Assembly (NCBI RefSeq): GCF_900109205.1
Contig: NZ_FNZB01000001.1
Coordinates: forward strand, 1,302,001-1,366,000
DNA length: 64,000 bases
Source: Sphingomonas sp. OV641
GTDB taxonomy: Bacteria; Pseudomonadota; Alphaproteobacteria; Sphingomonadales; Sphingomonadaceae
Direction of reading: 5' to 3'
Of this stretch, positions 1-9,524 are shown piece after piece; position 1 is the first letter of the stretch, and each line of letters begins with the position of its first letter. Below the pieces are notes generated by a model. It had not been told where the DNA came from. It did not search any database and saw only the letters and a program-made list of their open reading frames with translations. The position numbers and the translations under genes were made by a program.

Positions 1-1365
1 GACCTGCTCGCCCATTTCCTCGTGCGGCGCCCCGATCACCGCGACATCGGCGACCTTGGGATGGGTGATCAGCAGGTTCTCGATCTCGGCCGGGTAGATG
101 TTCACCCCGCCCGAGATGATCATGAAGCTCTTGCGATCGGTGAGGTAAAGATACCCTTCCTCATCCATCCAGCCCACATCGCCCAGCGTCGTCCAGCCCC
201 GCGCATTGGTGCTGTCCTTCGTCTTCTCGGGGTCGTTGTGATAGCTGAACGGCGCCGCGCCGGTGGGGTTCAGATCCGTTACCGGCGCCTCGAAATAGAT
301 CGTGCCCTCCGTGCGCGGCGGCACCTCGTTACCATCCTCGTCGCAGATATGGGTGATGGTGGTCAGGTTGCGGCCGACCGAGCCCTTGTGCGTCAACCAT
401 TCGGGCGAGAGGATGTTGTGGAAGCCGTTTCCTTCCGTCCCGGCATAATATTCGCCGATGATCGGGCCCCACCATTCGATCATCGCCTCCTTCACCGGGA
501 TCGGGCACGGCGCGGCGGCGTGCCACACCGCCTGAAGCGACGAAACGTCATATTTCGCACGCACTTCCTCCGGCAACTTCAGCATGCGGATGAAATGGGT
601 GGGCACCCATTGCGCGTGCGTGACCCTGAACTTCTCGATCGCCTCCAGCGCCTTTTCGGCGTCGTAGCGCTCCATCACGATCACCGTGCCGCCAAGCTGC
701 TGCACCGCCATCGACCAGCGCAGCGGCGCGGCATGGTAAAGCGGCGCCGGCGACAGATAGACCATGTCACTGGTGAAGCCGTACAGCGCGCTGCCGATCC
801 CGGCGAGCGGCGAGATGTTCTCGCCATAAGGCTCCTCCGGCAGGGCGAAGCGCACGCCCTTCGGCTTGCCCGTCGTGCCGGAGGAATAGAGCATGATCTG
901 GCCCGGCGACGGGTCGGCGATCGGCGTGGTCGGCTGCGCGGCGCACGCTTCCTCCCAGCTCTGATACCCTTCCGCCGTGCCATCCACCATGTAGCGGTCG
1001 AGATCGCCGACGACGGGCAGCAGCGCCTCGGCGCAGGCGGCCGTGCCCTTTGACGCGATGAACACGCGGCAGTCGCCGTCGCGGATGATATATTCCGCTT
1101 CCGCCGCCATCAGCTTGGACGAAATGCAGGTGAGATAGACGCCGGCGCGCTCGGCCGCCCAGGCGACCTCGAAATAGCGCGGCGAGTTATCCATCATCAT
1201 GGCCATCGCGTCACCGCGCTTAAGGCCCAGCGATCGGATCAGATGCGCACCCTGGTTCGCGCGCGCATCGAGCTGTGCGAACGAGACCGTCTCCCCCGTT
1301 CCGGCCATGATGAAGGCGGGTTTGTCGGGCGTGGCGGCGGCGTGCTTGTACGGGTGCGTCATCAT
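1..1365 (-). CDS. acyl-CoA synthetase (AMP-forming), 3' end outside window
   Basis: Ligase of the ANL superfamily that would activate a carboxylic acid to its acyl-CoA through an acyl-adenylate. The reading frame runs without a stop from a start at 1365 (two ATGs in a row, 1365 and 1362) to the window edge, giving 455 codons; the C-terminal lid domain is cut off. The P-loop motif YSSGTTGKPKG lies near residues 157-168, and YYAGTEGNG and GWTTLGDVGWMDEEGYLYLTDR follow as expected for the AMP-binding core. It lies 55 nt downstream of a thiolase on the same strand, so the pair is probably co-transcribed for fatty acid, steroid or alicyclic acid breakdown. The substrate cannot be told from sequence. 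Confidence 0.93.
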   Translation of the reverse strand, partial: MMTHPYKHAAATPDKPAFIMAGTGETVSFAQLDARANQGAHLIRSLGLKRGDAMAMMMDNSPRYFEVAWAAERAGVYLTCISSKLMAAEAEYIIRDGDCRVFIASKGTAACAEALLPVVGDLDRYMVDGTAEGYQSWEEACAAQPTTPIADPSPGQIMLYSSGTTGKPKGVRFALPEEPYGENISPLAGIGSALYGFTSDMVYLSPAPLYHAAPLRWSMAVQQLGGTVIVMERYDAEKALEAIEKFRVTHAQWVPTHFIRMLKLPEEVRAKYDVSSLQAVWHAAAPCPIPVKEAMIEWWGPIIGEYYAGTEGNGFHNILSPEWLTHKGSVGRNLTTITHICDEDGNEVPPRTEGTIYFEAPVTDLNPTGAAPFSYHNDPEKTKDSTNARGWTTLGDVGWMDEEGYLYLTDRKSFMIISGGVNIYPAEIENLLITHPKVADVAVIGAPHEEMGEQV

Positions 1366-1420
1366 TCTCTCCGCCGCGGCGGGCGCTATCGGCCCGCTCG
1401 CGGTCTTGCTTCTGCTTCGA

Positions 1421-2680
1421 TCAGGCGGCGAGGCGCTCGACGATGATCGCCGGGGCCATGCCACCCGCGGCGCACATGGTGACGAGGCCGTAGCGCTTTT
1501 CCTGGCGCTCCAGTTCGTCAACGATGGTGCCGATCAGGATCGATCCGGTCGCGCCGATCGGGTGGCCGAGCGCGATCGAACCGCCGTTCACGTTCACCTT
1601 CTCGCGCGGCAGGTCGAGATCGCGGATGAACTTCTCGGACACAACGGCGAACGCCTCGTTGATCTCGAACAGGTCGATGTCGTCCACCGTCAGGCCGGCC
1701 TTCTCCAGCACCTTCTTGGCGGCCGGCACCGGCGCGTTCAGCATCAGCGTGGGATCATCACCGACATTGGCCATGGCGACGATGCGCGCGCGCGGCTTCC
1801 AGCCCATCTTCTCGGCATATTCCTTCGACGCGAGCAGCACCGCCGCCGCGCCGTCGACCACGCCCGACGAATTGCCGGCATGGTGGAAGTGCTGGATGTC
1901 GAGATCCGGATATTTGCGGTTGATCTGCTTGCGGAACGTGTCGCCAGCCTTGTTGTACGGCATGTCGGCCATGGCGGCGAAGGACGGCTTCAGCGCGGCG
2001 AGACCCTCGGCGGTCGTCTGCGGACGCGGGAATTCGTCATGGTCGAGCACGACGTTGCCCTCGTCGTCCACCACCGGCACGATCGACTTCTTGAAACGGC
2101 CTTCCTGGATGGCGACCGCCGCCTTCTGCTGGCTTTCCAGACCGGCGCGGTCGAGCTGCTCGCGGGTGAAGCCTTCCTTGCTGGCGATCGCATCGCCACA
2201 GATGCCCTGGTGCGACTGCGGGTGGCTGAGGTTCAGGCGCTCGTTGCCCGATCCCATGCCGAGCGGCGCCTTGCCGGATTCCATGTCCTCCTGGCCCATG
2301 GCGGCAGTGAGGCTCATCATCTCGGTGCCGCCGGCGATGACCAAGTCTTCCATGCCGCTCATGATCTGCGCCGCGGCGAAGTTCACCGCGGTGATGCCGC
2401 CGCCGCAGAAACGGTCCAGCGTCGTGCCGCTCGCCTTCACGTCATAGCCGGCGTCGAGCGCGGCCATGCGGCCCATGTCGCCGCCCTGCTTGCCGCGCTG
2501 CGTGGAGGTCGACCAGATGATGTCGTCCACCTCTTCGGTCTTGATGTTGTTGCGCTCCTTCAGCGCCTTCAGCACGGTGGCGGCGAGATGCTGCGGGTGC
2601 ATGTGCGCCAGCGCGCCCTTGCCCTGCTTGCCGATCCCGCGCGGCGTGCGGACAGCGTCGATGATGTAAGCGTCGGCCAT
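1421..2680 (-). CDS. acetyl-CoA C-acetyltransferase family thiolase
   Basis: Thiolase of 419 residues, a normal length, catalysing CoA-dependent cleavage of 3-ketoacyl-CoA (or the reverse condensation). Visible catalytic residues are the nucleophile Cys92 in DRFCGGG, His373 in GGSIALGHPIGATGS and Cys403 in VTMCAAGG. The start at 2680 gives the family-typical N-terminus MADAYIIDAVRTP. It is first in a minus-strand unit with the acyl-CoA synthetase and is divergent from a TetR regulator, which suggests that regulator controls both. It could serve general beta-oxidation or a specialised steroid or terpenoid ring degradation route; sequence alone does not decide. Confidence 0.95.
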   Translation of the reverse strand: MADAYIIDAVRTPRGIGKQGKGALAHMHPQHLAATVLKALKERNNIKTEEVDDIIWSTSTQRGKQGGDMGRMAALDAGYDVKASGTTLDRFCGGGITAVNFAAAQIMSGMEDLVIAGGTEMMSLTAAMGQEDMESGKAPLGMGSGNERLNLSHPQSHQGICGDAIASKEGFTREQLDRAGLESQQKAAVAIQEGRFKKSIVPVVDDEGNVVLDHDEFPRPQTTAEGLAALKPSFAAMADMPYNKAGDTFRKQINRKYPDLDIQHFHHAGNSSGVVDGAAAVLLASKEYAEKMGWKPRARIVAMANVGDDPTLMLNAPVPAAKKVLEKAGLTVDDIDLFEINEAFAVVSEKFIRDLDLPREKVNVNGGSIALGHPIGATGSILIGTIVDELERQEKRYGLVTMCAAGGMAPAIIVERLAA

Positions 2681-2741
2681 TGCGTCAAAACCTCTCCAAG
2701 AGACCCACCCCCACCGGCTCTTTACCGGCGCGGTATTCCAG

Positions 2742-2757
2742 CATAACCTTCGTTATG
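2742..2757. promoter_or_regulatory. candidate TetR operator (inverted repeat)
   Basis: A perfect inverted repeat CATAAC-CTTC-GTTATG lies in the short divergent region between the thiolase and the TetR-family gene. Position and symmetry suit an operator for the adjacent regulator. This is inferred; no protein-DNA evidence is available here. Confidence 0.4.
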
Positions 2758-2766
2758 GTAGAAGGG

Positions 2767-3348
2767 ATGTCAAGCGTGCAGCCAGTAGTTTCGGGATCAA
2801 CCGTAGCGGCAAGAAGCCCGGACCTGACTCCGCGTGATTGGCTGGAGGCGGGCCAGTCGCTCCTGCGGCGCGGCGGCCTGCGTGCGCTGAAGCTGCGCCC
2901 GCTGGCCGAGGAACTGAAGGTCTCGACCGGCAGCTTCTATCATCACTTCCGTGACTTCGACGATTATCAGGGCAAGCTGGCGGCCTATTTCGCGGAGGAT
3001 CAGGTGAGCGACCTGATCGCGGCGCTCGGGCGCGCCACGCCCGATCCGATCGGGCGGATCCGCCTGCTGGGGCAAACGGTGCGCCGCCGCGGCTCCTCGC
3101 GCATTGCGGTGGCGATGCGGGCCTGGGCCGAAAGCGACCCTCGCGCGCGCACCGCCGTTGAGCGGCATGATGAGCTGATGCTCGATTTCCTGGCGAGCAG
3201 CCTCATGCAAATCGGCTTTTCCCGCAGCGAGGCGGAAATCCGCGCTTATGGTCTGATTACCCTGGGGCTCAGCAAGGTTCACGCGCCGCACCTCGACATG
3301 GCGACCTTGTTCGATTCCCTGCTCGACATCATGGTCGACCGTCAGTGA
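2767..3348 (+). CDS. TetR/AcrR family transcriptional regulator
   Basis: N-terminal helix-turn-helix of the TetR type: LTPRDWLEAGQSLLRRGG, then LAEELKVSTGSFYHHF as the recognition helix region, followed by a ligand/dimerisation domain. The frame is open from 2680, but the long form would begin inside the divergent promoter. ATG 2767 (193 residues) is chosen because it leaves the inverted repeat at 2742-2757 upstream of the gene; ATG 2755 is the alternative. It is divergent from the thiolase/acyl-CoA synthetase pair, and its stop overlaps the GTG start of the next oxidoreductase gene (GTGA). A local repressor of the flanking acyl-CoA catabolic genes is the likely role. Confidence 0.88.
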   Translation: MSSVQPVVSGSTVAARSPDLTPRDWLEAGQSLLRRGGLRALKLRPLAEELKVSTGSFYHHFRDFDDYQGKLAAYFAEDQVSDLIAALGRATPDPIGRIRLLGQTVRRRGSSRIAVAMRAWAESDPRARTAVERHDELMLDFLASSLMQIGFSRSEAEIRAYGLITLGLSKVHAPHLDMATLFDSLLDIMVDRQ

Positions 3349-4304
3349 GGGCGCTTGTCGTCTCCACCTTGTCGCCGGACCTGTCGGGAACCGCCCTCAT
3401 CGAGGTCCCAGCGCCACAGGCCGCGCCGGGCAAGGTGCTCATCCGGGTCAAGGCCGCGGCGCTCAACTATCCCGATCTTCTCATGACGCGCGGCGAATAT
3501 CAGCTAAAGCCGCCCCTGCCCTTCTCACCGGGCATGGAGATCGCCGGCGAAGTTGTTGAGGGTGATGGCTTTTCACCTGGCGATCCCGTGGTCGCGGGAA
3601 CGCGGCTCGGCGGCTTTGCGGACATGGTCTGCGTGGATACCGCAGCGGTGCGGCGCAAGCCCGCGCACCTGTCCTTCGGGCAGGCCGCCGGGGTCGGCGC
3701 CGCTTATCTCACCGCCTATGTCGCGCTGGTGCGGCTGGCCAAGGTCGAGGCGGGCGAATGGGTGCTGATCCACGGCGCCACTGGCGGCGTCGGCCTGGCC
3801 GCGGTCGACATGGCGACGTCACTCGGCGCGCGGGTGATCGCGACATCCCGCTCGCCCGAAAAGCTGGCCGTGCTGCAAGCTGAGTATGGCGTCGAGGCCT
3901 GCCTGCCCGCCAGCGGATTTCGCGATCCGGTGAAGGAACTTACCGGCGGCGGTGCGGACGTAATCTACGATCCGGTGGGCGGCGATGTGTTCGACGAATC
4001 GGTACGCGCCATCGCCTTTGGCGGGCGCCTGTGCGTGGTTGGCTTCACCTCCGGCCGGATCGCAACAATTTCCACCAACATGCCGCTGATCAAGGGTTTT
4101 TCGGTCGTCGGCGTTCGCGCTGGCGAATATGGACGCCAGTTCCCTGAAAAGGGCCGCGAGAACCAGGAGGCGATCTGGGCGCTGGCGGAGCAGGGCAGGA
4201 TACGTCCGCGTGTCCATGCCGAATATCCGCTGGATGACTGGCGCGCCGCGTTCGAGGCGATGCAGCGCAGCGACATGATCGGGAAGATCGTGCTGGTGCC
4301 CTGA
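3345..4304 (+). CDS. NADPH:quinone oxidoreductase family (MDR) protein
   Basis: Medium-chain dehydrogenase/reductase of 319 residues. The N-terminal GroES-like part has AALNYPDLLMTRGEYQ and the later half a Rossmann fold with HGATGGVGLAAVDMA. No zinc-ligand pattern is evident, as in the quinone oxidoreductase branch, which reduces quinones or enones with NADPH. The GTG start overlaps the TGA of the TetR gene by 3 nt, showing translational coupling. Together with the following GMC oxidoreductase it belongs to the plus-strand arm of the catabolic patch. Confidence 0.9.
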   Translation: MRALVVSTLSPDLSGTALIEVPAPQAAPGKVLIRVKAAALNYPDLLMTRGEYQLKPPLPFSPGMEIAGEVVEGDGFSPGDPVVAGTRLGGFADMVCVDTAAVRRKPAHLSFGQAAGVGAAYLTAYVALVRLAKVEAGEWVLIHGATGGVGLAAVDMATSLGARVIATSRSPEKLAVLQAEYGVEACLPASGFRDPVKELTGGGADVIYDPVGGDVFDESVRAIAFGGRLCVVGFTSGRIATISTNMPLIKGFSVVGVRAGEYGRQFPEKGRENQEAIWALAEQGRIRPRVHAEYPLDDWRAAFEAMQRSDMIGKIVLVP

Positions 4305-4423
4305 CGGGTGGGACAGCCCCGGCCAGCCGCACGGAATTAGCGCTGGCCATCAGCCCCGCTCCTCGCGCAAGATCGTCTCAGCCATCCTCGCGGGCGGGGA
4401 TGAGAAAATGAACGGAGAGGAAG

Positions 4424-6040
4424 ATGGCTGGTTTCGATTACGTCATCATCGGCGGGGGTTCGGCCGGATGCACGCTCGCGGCGCGGCTCAGCGAGGATCC
4501 CGCCGTCACCGTCTGCCTGCTGGAAGCGGGCGGCGCGAACAAGGAGATGCTGGTGCGGATGCCCGCGGGCGTCGGCAGCCTGATCAAGGCCAAGGGCAAG
4601 CACAATTGGGGCTTCTGGACCCAGCCGGAACCCCATTTGAACAATCGCCGCCTCTGGTGGCCGCGCGGCCGGGGTTTGGGCGGCTCCTCCTCCATCAACG
4701 GCATGGTCTATACGCGCGGGCACCCGCAGGATTTCGACGAATGGCGCCAGCTTGGCCTGACCGGCTGGTCGTGGGAGGACGTGCTCCCCTATTTCCGCAA
4801 GCTGGAAGGCCATCATCGCGTTCATGAGCTGCACGGGTCGGAAGGCCCGCTGACGATCTCCGGCGGCGAAAGCGACAGTCCCTTTCACGACGCGCTGATC
4901 GAGGCAGGGCGACAGGCCGGCTATCCGGTGACGGAGAATTTCAATGGCGCCGAGCAGGAAGGCTTCGGTCGCTATGATCTGACGATCTCGAACGGCCAGC
5001 GCTGGTCCACCGCCGCCGCCTATCTGCGCCCGGTCGCCACGCGGACGAACCTGACCGTGATCACCGATGCGCGCACTGCGGGCGTGGTGGTCGCTGGCGG
5101 CCGGGTCGTTGCCGTCAACTACATCAAGGACAATCAATTCCAGCGCGCCGAGGTGGATGGCGAGGCGATCCTGTGCGCCGGCGCGGTGCAGAGCCCGCAC
5201 ATCCTCCAGCTGTCGGGCATCGGCAACGGCGCGGCGCTGCGCGAGGTTGGCGTGCGGCCGGTCCATGACCTGCCGGGCGTCGGCGAAAACCTGCAGGATC
5301 ATCTCGACATCATCATGAGCTGGTACAGCCGCGGGCTGAAGACCGCCTTTTCCTCGACCAAGGGGCTGCGGCAGTTGCGCGTCGGGCTGGAATATCTGAC
5401 TCGCGGCACGGGCCTGGGGCGCCAGCAATTCCTTGAATCCGGCGCCTTCATCTGCTCGCGCGAGGGGCTGTCGCGCCCCGACGTGCAGATTCACGGCGTG
5501 CTCGCGATCATGAAGGATCACGGCAAGACGCGGGTAAAGGCAGACGGCTTCTCGCTTCACCTGTGCCAGCTTCGCCCGGAGAGCCGGGGCCGCATCGGCC
5601 TCGCGTCGACCGATCCCACCGCCGATCCGCTGATCTTCGCCAATTATCTGGCAAGCGAGGTGGATCGCCGCGTGATGCGCGATTGCGTCCATATCGGGCG
5701 GGAGGTCGCGTATCAGGCCGCGCTCGATCCCTATCGCGGCGAGGAATATGCGCCCGGTCGCGCGGTCCAGTCCGACGCGGAGATCGACGCCTGGGTCCGC
5801 GCCAATGCGGAAACCATCTATCACCCGGTCGGCACCTGCAAGATGGGCACCGATGGGGACAAGATGGCGGTGGTTGACGAGCAGCTGCGCGTGCGCGGCC
5901 TCACCGGCCTGCGCGTGGTCGACGCCTCGGTGATGCCGACGCTGGTGGGCTCCAACACCAATGCGCCGACGATCATGATCGCCGAAAAGGCGGCGGATCT
6001 CATCCGCGGCGTCGAGAAGCCCACGGCCCTCGCTGCCTGA
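4424..6040 (+). CDS. GMC family FAD-dependent oxidoreductase (choline dehydrogenase-like)
   Basis: Flavoprotein of 538 residues that oxidises an alcohol, substrate unknown. The ADP-binding motif FDYVIIGGGSAGCTLA opens the protein. The GMC signature around residues 80-100 includes RGRGLGGSSSINGM. The C-terminal catalytic region has HPVGTCKMG and GSNTNAPTIMIAEKAA. GAGAGGAAG directly before ATG 4424 is a good ribosome binding site. The annotation 'choline dehydrogenase' is common for such proteins but no bet genes are near; the acyl-CoA and quinone-oxidoreductase neighbours point instead to long-chain, cyclic or terpenoid alcohols. Confidence 0.93.
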   Translation: MAGFDYVIIGGGSAGCTLAARLSEDPAVTVCLLEAGGANKEMLVRMPAGVGSLIKAKGKHNWGFWTQPEPHLNNRRLWWPRGRGLGGSSSINGMVYTRGHPQDFDEWRQLGLTGWSWEDVLPYFRKLEGHHRVHELHGSEGPLTISGGESDSPFHDALIEAGRQAGYPVTENFNGAEQEGFGRYDLTISNGQRWSTAAAYLRPVATRTNLTVITDARTAGVVVAGGRVVAVNYIKDNQFQRAEVDGEAILCAGAVQSPHILQLSGIGNGAALREVGVRPVHDLPGVGENLQDHLDIIMSWYSRGLKTAFSSTKGLRQLRVGLEYLTRGTGLGRQQFLESGAFICSREGLSRPDVQIHGVLAIMKDHGKTRVKADGFSLHLCQLRPESRGRIGLASTDPTADPLIFANYLASEVDRRVMRDCVHIGREVAYQAALDPYRGEEYAPGRAVQSDAEIDAWVRANAETIYHPVGTCKMGTDGDKMAVVDEQLRVRGLTGLRVVDASVMPTLVGSNTNAPTIMIAEKAADLIRGVEKPTALAA

Positions 6041-6065
6041 GCAACGGCTGTAAATTCTAAAGCCG

Positions 6066-6168
6066 CCACCCCGGCGAAGGCCGGGGTCCAGGTGGGAAAG
6101 CTCTGGCAACAATTGGTGCGCCTGCCAGCTTTCGCTCCGCAACTGGACCCCGGCCTGCGCCGGGGTGG
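6066..6168. repeat. REP-like inverted repeat pair (family A)
   Basis: Two facing copies of a 26-nt element at 6066-6091 and 6143-6168. Each holds a hairpin CCCCGGC-NNNN-GCCGGGG with outer flanks CCA and TCCAG. The copies are inverted relative to each other and separated by 51 nt, so the whole can fold as one long stem. It sits between the convergent 3' ends of the GMC oxidoreductase and pgk genes. The same unit recurs at 56207-56275, 59154-59532 and 63638-63776. Confidence 0.9.
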
Positions 6169-6241
6169 TCGCTTTGAAGCTCGATCGATTTCGAAAGCAG
6201 GAAAGACGCGCGGTGACCACCACCGCGCGCCGGCATTCGGC

Positions 6242-7432
6242 TTACTGGATCAGCGCGGCGACGCCGGGCAGCTCCCGGCCTTCCATCCACTCAAGGAACG
6301 CGCCGCCTGCCGTGGAGACAAAGGTGAGGTCGTCGGCGACGCCCGCATGGTTCAGCGCCGCGACCGTGTCCCCGCCGCCGGCCACCGACACCAGAGTGCC
6401 GCCGATCGTCAGCGCCGCCGCCGTCTTCGCCAGCGCGACGGTCGCCTTGTCGAACGGCGTCGTCTCGAAGGCGCCGAGCGGCCCGTTCCACACCAGCGTG
6501 CGGCAGTTCTTCAGCACATCACCCAGCGCCTCGACCGCTGCCGGGCCGACATCGAGGATCATCTCGTCGGCGGCGACTTCATGCACGTTGACGGTGCGCG
6601 TCGGCGGGTTGGCCTTGAACTCCTTCGCCACCACCACGTCATAGGGCAAGTGAACGGTGCAGTTCGCGCGATCCGCCGCCTCGAGGATCTCCTCGGCCGT
6701 GCCGGTCAGGTCGTGCTCGCACAGGCTTTTGCCCACATCCACGCCGCGCGCGGCAAGGAAGGTGTTCGCCATGCCGCCGCCGATGATCAGATGATCGACC
6801 TTGCCCACGAGATGCTTCAGCACGTCGAGCTTGGTCGACACCTTCGCCCCGCCGACCACGGCCGCCACCGGATGCTCCGGCTCGCCAAGCGCCTTCTCCA
6901 GCGCCACCAGCTCCGCCTCCATCGCCCGCCCGGCAAAGGCCGGAAGCCTGCGCGCCAGCCCCTCGGTCGAGGCATGGGCGCGGTGCGCGGCGGAGAAGGC
7001 GTCGTTGACGTAGAGGTCGCCAAGCGCGGCGAAGCGATCGATCACCGCCGGGTCGTTCTTTTCCTCGCCGCCGAAGAAGCGGGTGTTCTCCAGCACCGCG
7101 ATATCGCCGGGCTGCAGCGTCGCGACATTGGCGGCGTCCCCCTCCCAATCGATGTAGCGGACGGGCCGGCCCAGCACCGCCTCATAGGGCCTGGTGATCT
7201 GCGCCAGTGACATTTCGGGGCTCGGCACGCCCTTGGGCCGGCCGAAATGCGCCAGGACGAGCACGATCGCGCCCTTGTCCGACAGTTCGGTAACGGTGGG
7301 AATCGTTGCCCGCAGCCGCGTGTCGTCGGTGACGGCGCCGTCCGCGAAGGGGACGTTCAGATCCTCGCGGACGAGGACCCGCTTGCCGTGGACGTCTCCA
7401 ATATCGTCGAGCGTGCGGAATGACTTGGCCAT
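6242..7432 (-). CDS. pgk: phosphoglycerate kinase
   Basis: Glycolytic kinase (1,3-bisphosphoglycerate + ADP to 3-phosphoglycerate + ATP), cytosolic, 396 residues, standard length. N-terminal substrate region [13 protein letters not shown] and LAHFGRPKG, nucleotide region [12 protein letters not shown] and [11 protein letters not shown], and the C-terminal [13 protein letters not shown] are all visible. The start at 7432 gives the family N-terminus and lies inside the 3' end of the MOSC gene, so the two overlap by 76 nt. It is the last gene of gap-MOSC-pgk; transcription would end near the repeat pair at 6066-6168. Confidence 0.98.
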   Translation of the reverse strand: MAKSFRTLDDIGDVHGKRVLVREDLNVPFADGAVTDDTRLRATIPTVTELSDKGAIVLVLAHFGRPKGVPSPEMSLAQITRPYEAVLGRPVRYIDWEGDAANVATLQPGDIAVLENTRFFGGEEKNDPAVIDRFAALGDLYVNDAFSAAHRAHASTEGLARRLPAFAGRAMEAELVALEKALGEPEHPVAAVVGGAKVSTKLDVLKHLVGKVDHLIIGGGMANTFLAARGVDVGKSLCEHDLTGTAEEILEAADRANCTVHLPYDVVVAKEFKANPPTRTVNVHEVAADEMILDVGPAAVEALGDVLKNCRTLVWNGPLGAFETTPFDKATVALAKTAAALTIGGTLVSVAGGGDTVAALNHAGVADDLTFVSTAGGAFLEWMEGRELPGVAALIQ

Positions 7433-7890
7433 GTTTCCTCGATCCTGATCTCATCGCCGACGGCGATATGGCCGCCCTGCACCACTTTCGTACACACGCC
7501 GCCGCGCCAATCGCTTGCGAGCGCCGCCTTCAGCCCTTCGGCAAGCGCTTCCATCCGCTCGCACGGATCGGTCTCGCGCGTGATCTCCAGGATCACGTCG
7601 GCCCCGATGCGCAGCCGCGCGCCCGCGACCTGCGGCAGATCGAGGCCCTCGACGAGAAGGTTGGCGCGCCGCTCCTGCCACGGGATGGCATGGCCGACGT
7701 CGTCCATTGCCGCTTCCCAGTCGCCCCGCTCGATCAGCGTCACTTGCCGCTTGTAGGGCTTGCCCTTCATCGCGCCGCGATAATCGCCGGCGATGCCGCC
7801 CTCGAGCGTGACGTTGGCCGCCTCGATCACCTCTATCGGCGATTTCGGAAACGCATGACGCGCAATTCCGGCGAGGCGGCCAATCGGCAT
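7357..7890 (-). CDS. MOSC domain-containing protein
   Basis: About 177 residues with the MOSC (molybdenum cofactor sulfurase C-terminal) fold signatures: [32 protein letters not shown] and the conserved C-terminal [11 protein letters not shown] with its cysteine. MOSC proteins handle molybdenum-cofactor sulfur or N-hydroxylated compounds; the substrate here is unknown. The start ATG overlaps the TAA of gap (TAATG). The last ~25 residues are read out of frame from the start of pgk and look non-conserved, so the original stop was probably lost and the frame extended. Lying between gap and pgk is unusual for a MOSC gene. Confidence 0.88.
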   Translation of the reverse strand: MPIGRLAGIARHAFPKSPIEVIEAANVTLEGGIAGDYRGAMKGKPYKRQVTLIERGDWEAAMDDVGHAIPWQERRANLLVEGLDLPQVAGARLRIGADVILEITRETDPCERMEALAEGLKAALASDWRGGVCTKVVQGGHIAVGDEIRIEETWPSHSARSTILETSTASGSSSARI

Positions 7891-8891
7891 TACCCCAGCT
7901 TGGCCATCAGCGTCGCAGTGTCGACCATGCGGTTGGAGAAGCCCCATTCATTGTCGTACCAGCTGACGACGCGAACGAGCTTGCCGTCGATCACCGCCGT
8001 TTCCAGGCTGTCGACGGTGGACGAATAGGGCGTGTGGACGATGTCGATCGAGACCAGCGGCTCGTCGGAATAGTGCAGCACGCCCTCCATCGGGCCTTCC
8101 GCCGCCGCCTTCAGCAGGGCGTTCACTTCCTCGATGCTCGTGTCGCGCTTCGGCGTGAAGGTCAGGTCGACCAGGCTGCCGTCCGGCGTCGGCACGCGGA
8201 TCGCCGATCCGTCGAGCTTGCCCTTCAGTTCCGGCAGCACCTCGCCCACCGCGCGCGCAGCGCCCGTGGTGGTCGGGATCATGCTCATCGCGGCCGCACG
8301 CGCACGGCGCAGGTCCGGGTGGATCTGGTCCAGGATCTTCTGGTCGTTGGTATAAGCGTGAACGGTGGTCATCAGGCCACGCTCGATGCCGATCGCATCG
8401 TTCAGCACCTTGGCCACCGGCGCCAGGCAGTTGGTGGTGCACGATGCGTTGGAGACGATCGCGTGGCCGGCCTCCAGCTTGTCATGGTTCACGCCGTACA
8501 CGACGGTGAGGTCCACGCCCTTGGCCGGGGCGGAGATCAGCACCTTCTTGGCGCCGGCATCGATGTGCTTCTGCGCGCTGGCGCGATCGGTGAAGAAGCC
8601 GGTGCATTCCAGCACCAGGTCCACGCCCAGTTCCTTGTGCGGCAGGTTCGCCGGATCACGCTCCGCCGTGACGCGGATGTGCTTGCCGTCGATGACGAGA
8701 TCGTTGCCCTCGGCCACCACCGTGCCCGGATACTTGCCGTGAACGCTGTCGCGGCTGAACAGCCAGGCGTTGGATTTCGCATCGGCGAGATCGTTGATCG
8801 TCACCAGTTCCAGATCGCCGCCGCGCTCCAGCATCGCGCGTGCCACCAGGCGGCCAATGCGCCCGAACCCGTTGATCGCAACCTTCGTCAT
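7890..8891 (-). CDS. gap: glyceraldehyde-3-phosphate dehydrogenase, type I
   Basis: NAD(P)-dependent oxidation and phosphorylation of glyceraldehyde-3-phosphate. The open frame extends to 9131, but [19 protein letters not shown] from ATG 8891 is the true N-terminus with the Rossmann motif (GFGRIGR), giving 333 residues. The catalytic cysteine is in [13 protein letters not shown], and [14 protein letters not shown] closes the protein as usual. First gene of gap-MOSC-pgk; no transketolase or fructose-bisphosphate aldolase gene lies in the window. Confidence 0.98.
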   Translation of the reverse strand: MTKVAINGFGRIGRLVARAMLERGGDLELVTINDLADAKSNAWLFSRDSVHGKYPGTVVAEGNDLVIDGKHIRVTAERDPANLPHKELGVDLVLECTGFFTDRASAQKHIDAGAKKVLISAPAKGVDLTVVYGVNHDKLEAGHAIVSNASCTTNCLAPVAKVLNDAIGIERGLMTTVHAYTNDQKILDQIHPDLRRARAAAMSMIPTTTGAARAVGEVLPELKGKLDGSAIRVPTPDGSLVDLTFTPKRDTSIEEVNALLKAAAEGPMEGVLHYSDEPLVSIDIVHTPYSSTVDSLETAVIDGKLVRVVSWYDNEWGFSNRMVDTATLMAKLG

Positions 8892-9026
8892 CTCGACCGA
8901 TTCTCCCCTCGTCCCGAATATCTCGCGCGCCTTTGCGCGACGGATGCGCTGCGCGTCAACCGCACCGACCGGCCAAGTGTCGCTCCGGGGGTTGCCGACA
9001 GGGCGGCGCGATCCTAATCCGCAATC

Positions 9027-9203
9027 ATGACAGAAAGCGACGCTGTGACGCGGATCGACGCCGCGATCAGGCGCATCGAGGAAGCAATCGAAAGCCGGGC
9101 GGGCGACCACGCTGCCCTGCGAGAGCGCCATGCTGCCCTGCGACAGGAAGTGGCCGATGCGATTGCCGGCATGGACGCGCTCGCCACCAAGGGGAGCGAC
9201 TGA
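9027..9203 (+). CDS. small coiled-coil protein upstream of zapA
   Basis: A 58-residue ORF ([16 protein letters not shown] to the end ATKGSD) made of charged heptad-like segments, predicted here as one coiled coil (roughly residues 8-52). Its TGA overlaps the ATG of zapA (TGATG). Small coiled-coil ORFs in this position are a familiar arrangement in sphingomonads. A link to ZapA or the division ring is inferred from position only. Confidence 0.75.
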   Translation: MTESDAVTRIDAAIRRIEEAIESRAGDHAALRERHAALRQEVADAIAGMDALATKGSD

Positions 9204-9517
9204 TGGCGCGGGTCACGCTTGACGTCGGCGGAACGCCCTGGGTGGTCAACACGCGCGAGGGCGGCGAGGATGAGGTGCGGCGCCTCGGCGCGATGCTGTC
9301 CGAACGCTGGCCGCAGGCGATCCGGGCGGCCGGCGATGGCGGCGTGCCGCAGGCGCTGCTGCTTACCGCGCTGATGCTGGCGGACGAACTGAGCGAGGCG
9401 CAGCAGGCCGCATCTGCCCCACCTGTCGCCGATATGGACTCGGTTGCGCTCAGCTGGGTCGCCGATCGTCTGGAATCGCTTGCGGAAGCCCTTGAGCGTG
9501 CGCCGGGGAACGACTAG
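9203..9517 (+). CDS. zapA: cell division protein ZapA
   Basis: 104 residues from ATG 9203, although the frame is open further upstream. The N-terminal globular head ([21 protein letters not shown], then [13 protein letters not shown]) and a C-terminal helical part match ZapA, the FtsZ-binding protein that bundles protofilaments at midcell. Start and upstream stop overlap, so it is coupled to the small coiled-coil gene. A 6S RNA candidate and 5-formyl-THF cyclo-ligase follow, the usual alphaproteobacterial order. Confidence 0.9.
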   Translation: MARVTLDVGGTPWVVNTREGGEDEVRRLGAMLSERWPQAIRAAGDGGVPQALLLTALMLADELSEAQQAASAPPVADMDSVALSWVADRLESLAEALERAPGND

Positions 9518-9524
9518 ATTGGTG

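Noticed and set aside
4337..6223. 628-codon minus-strand frame opposite the GMC oxidoreductase
   Set aside because: Shadow; composition is His/Arg/Ala-rich and it crosses the repeat region.
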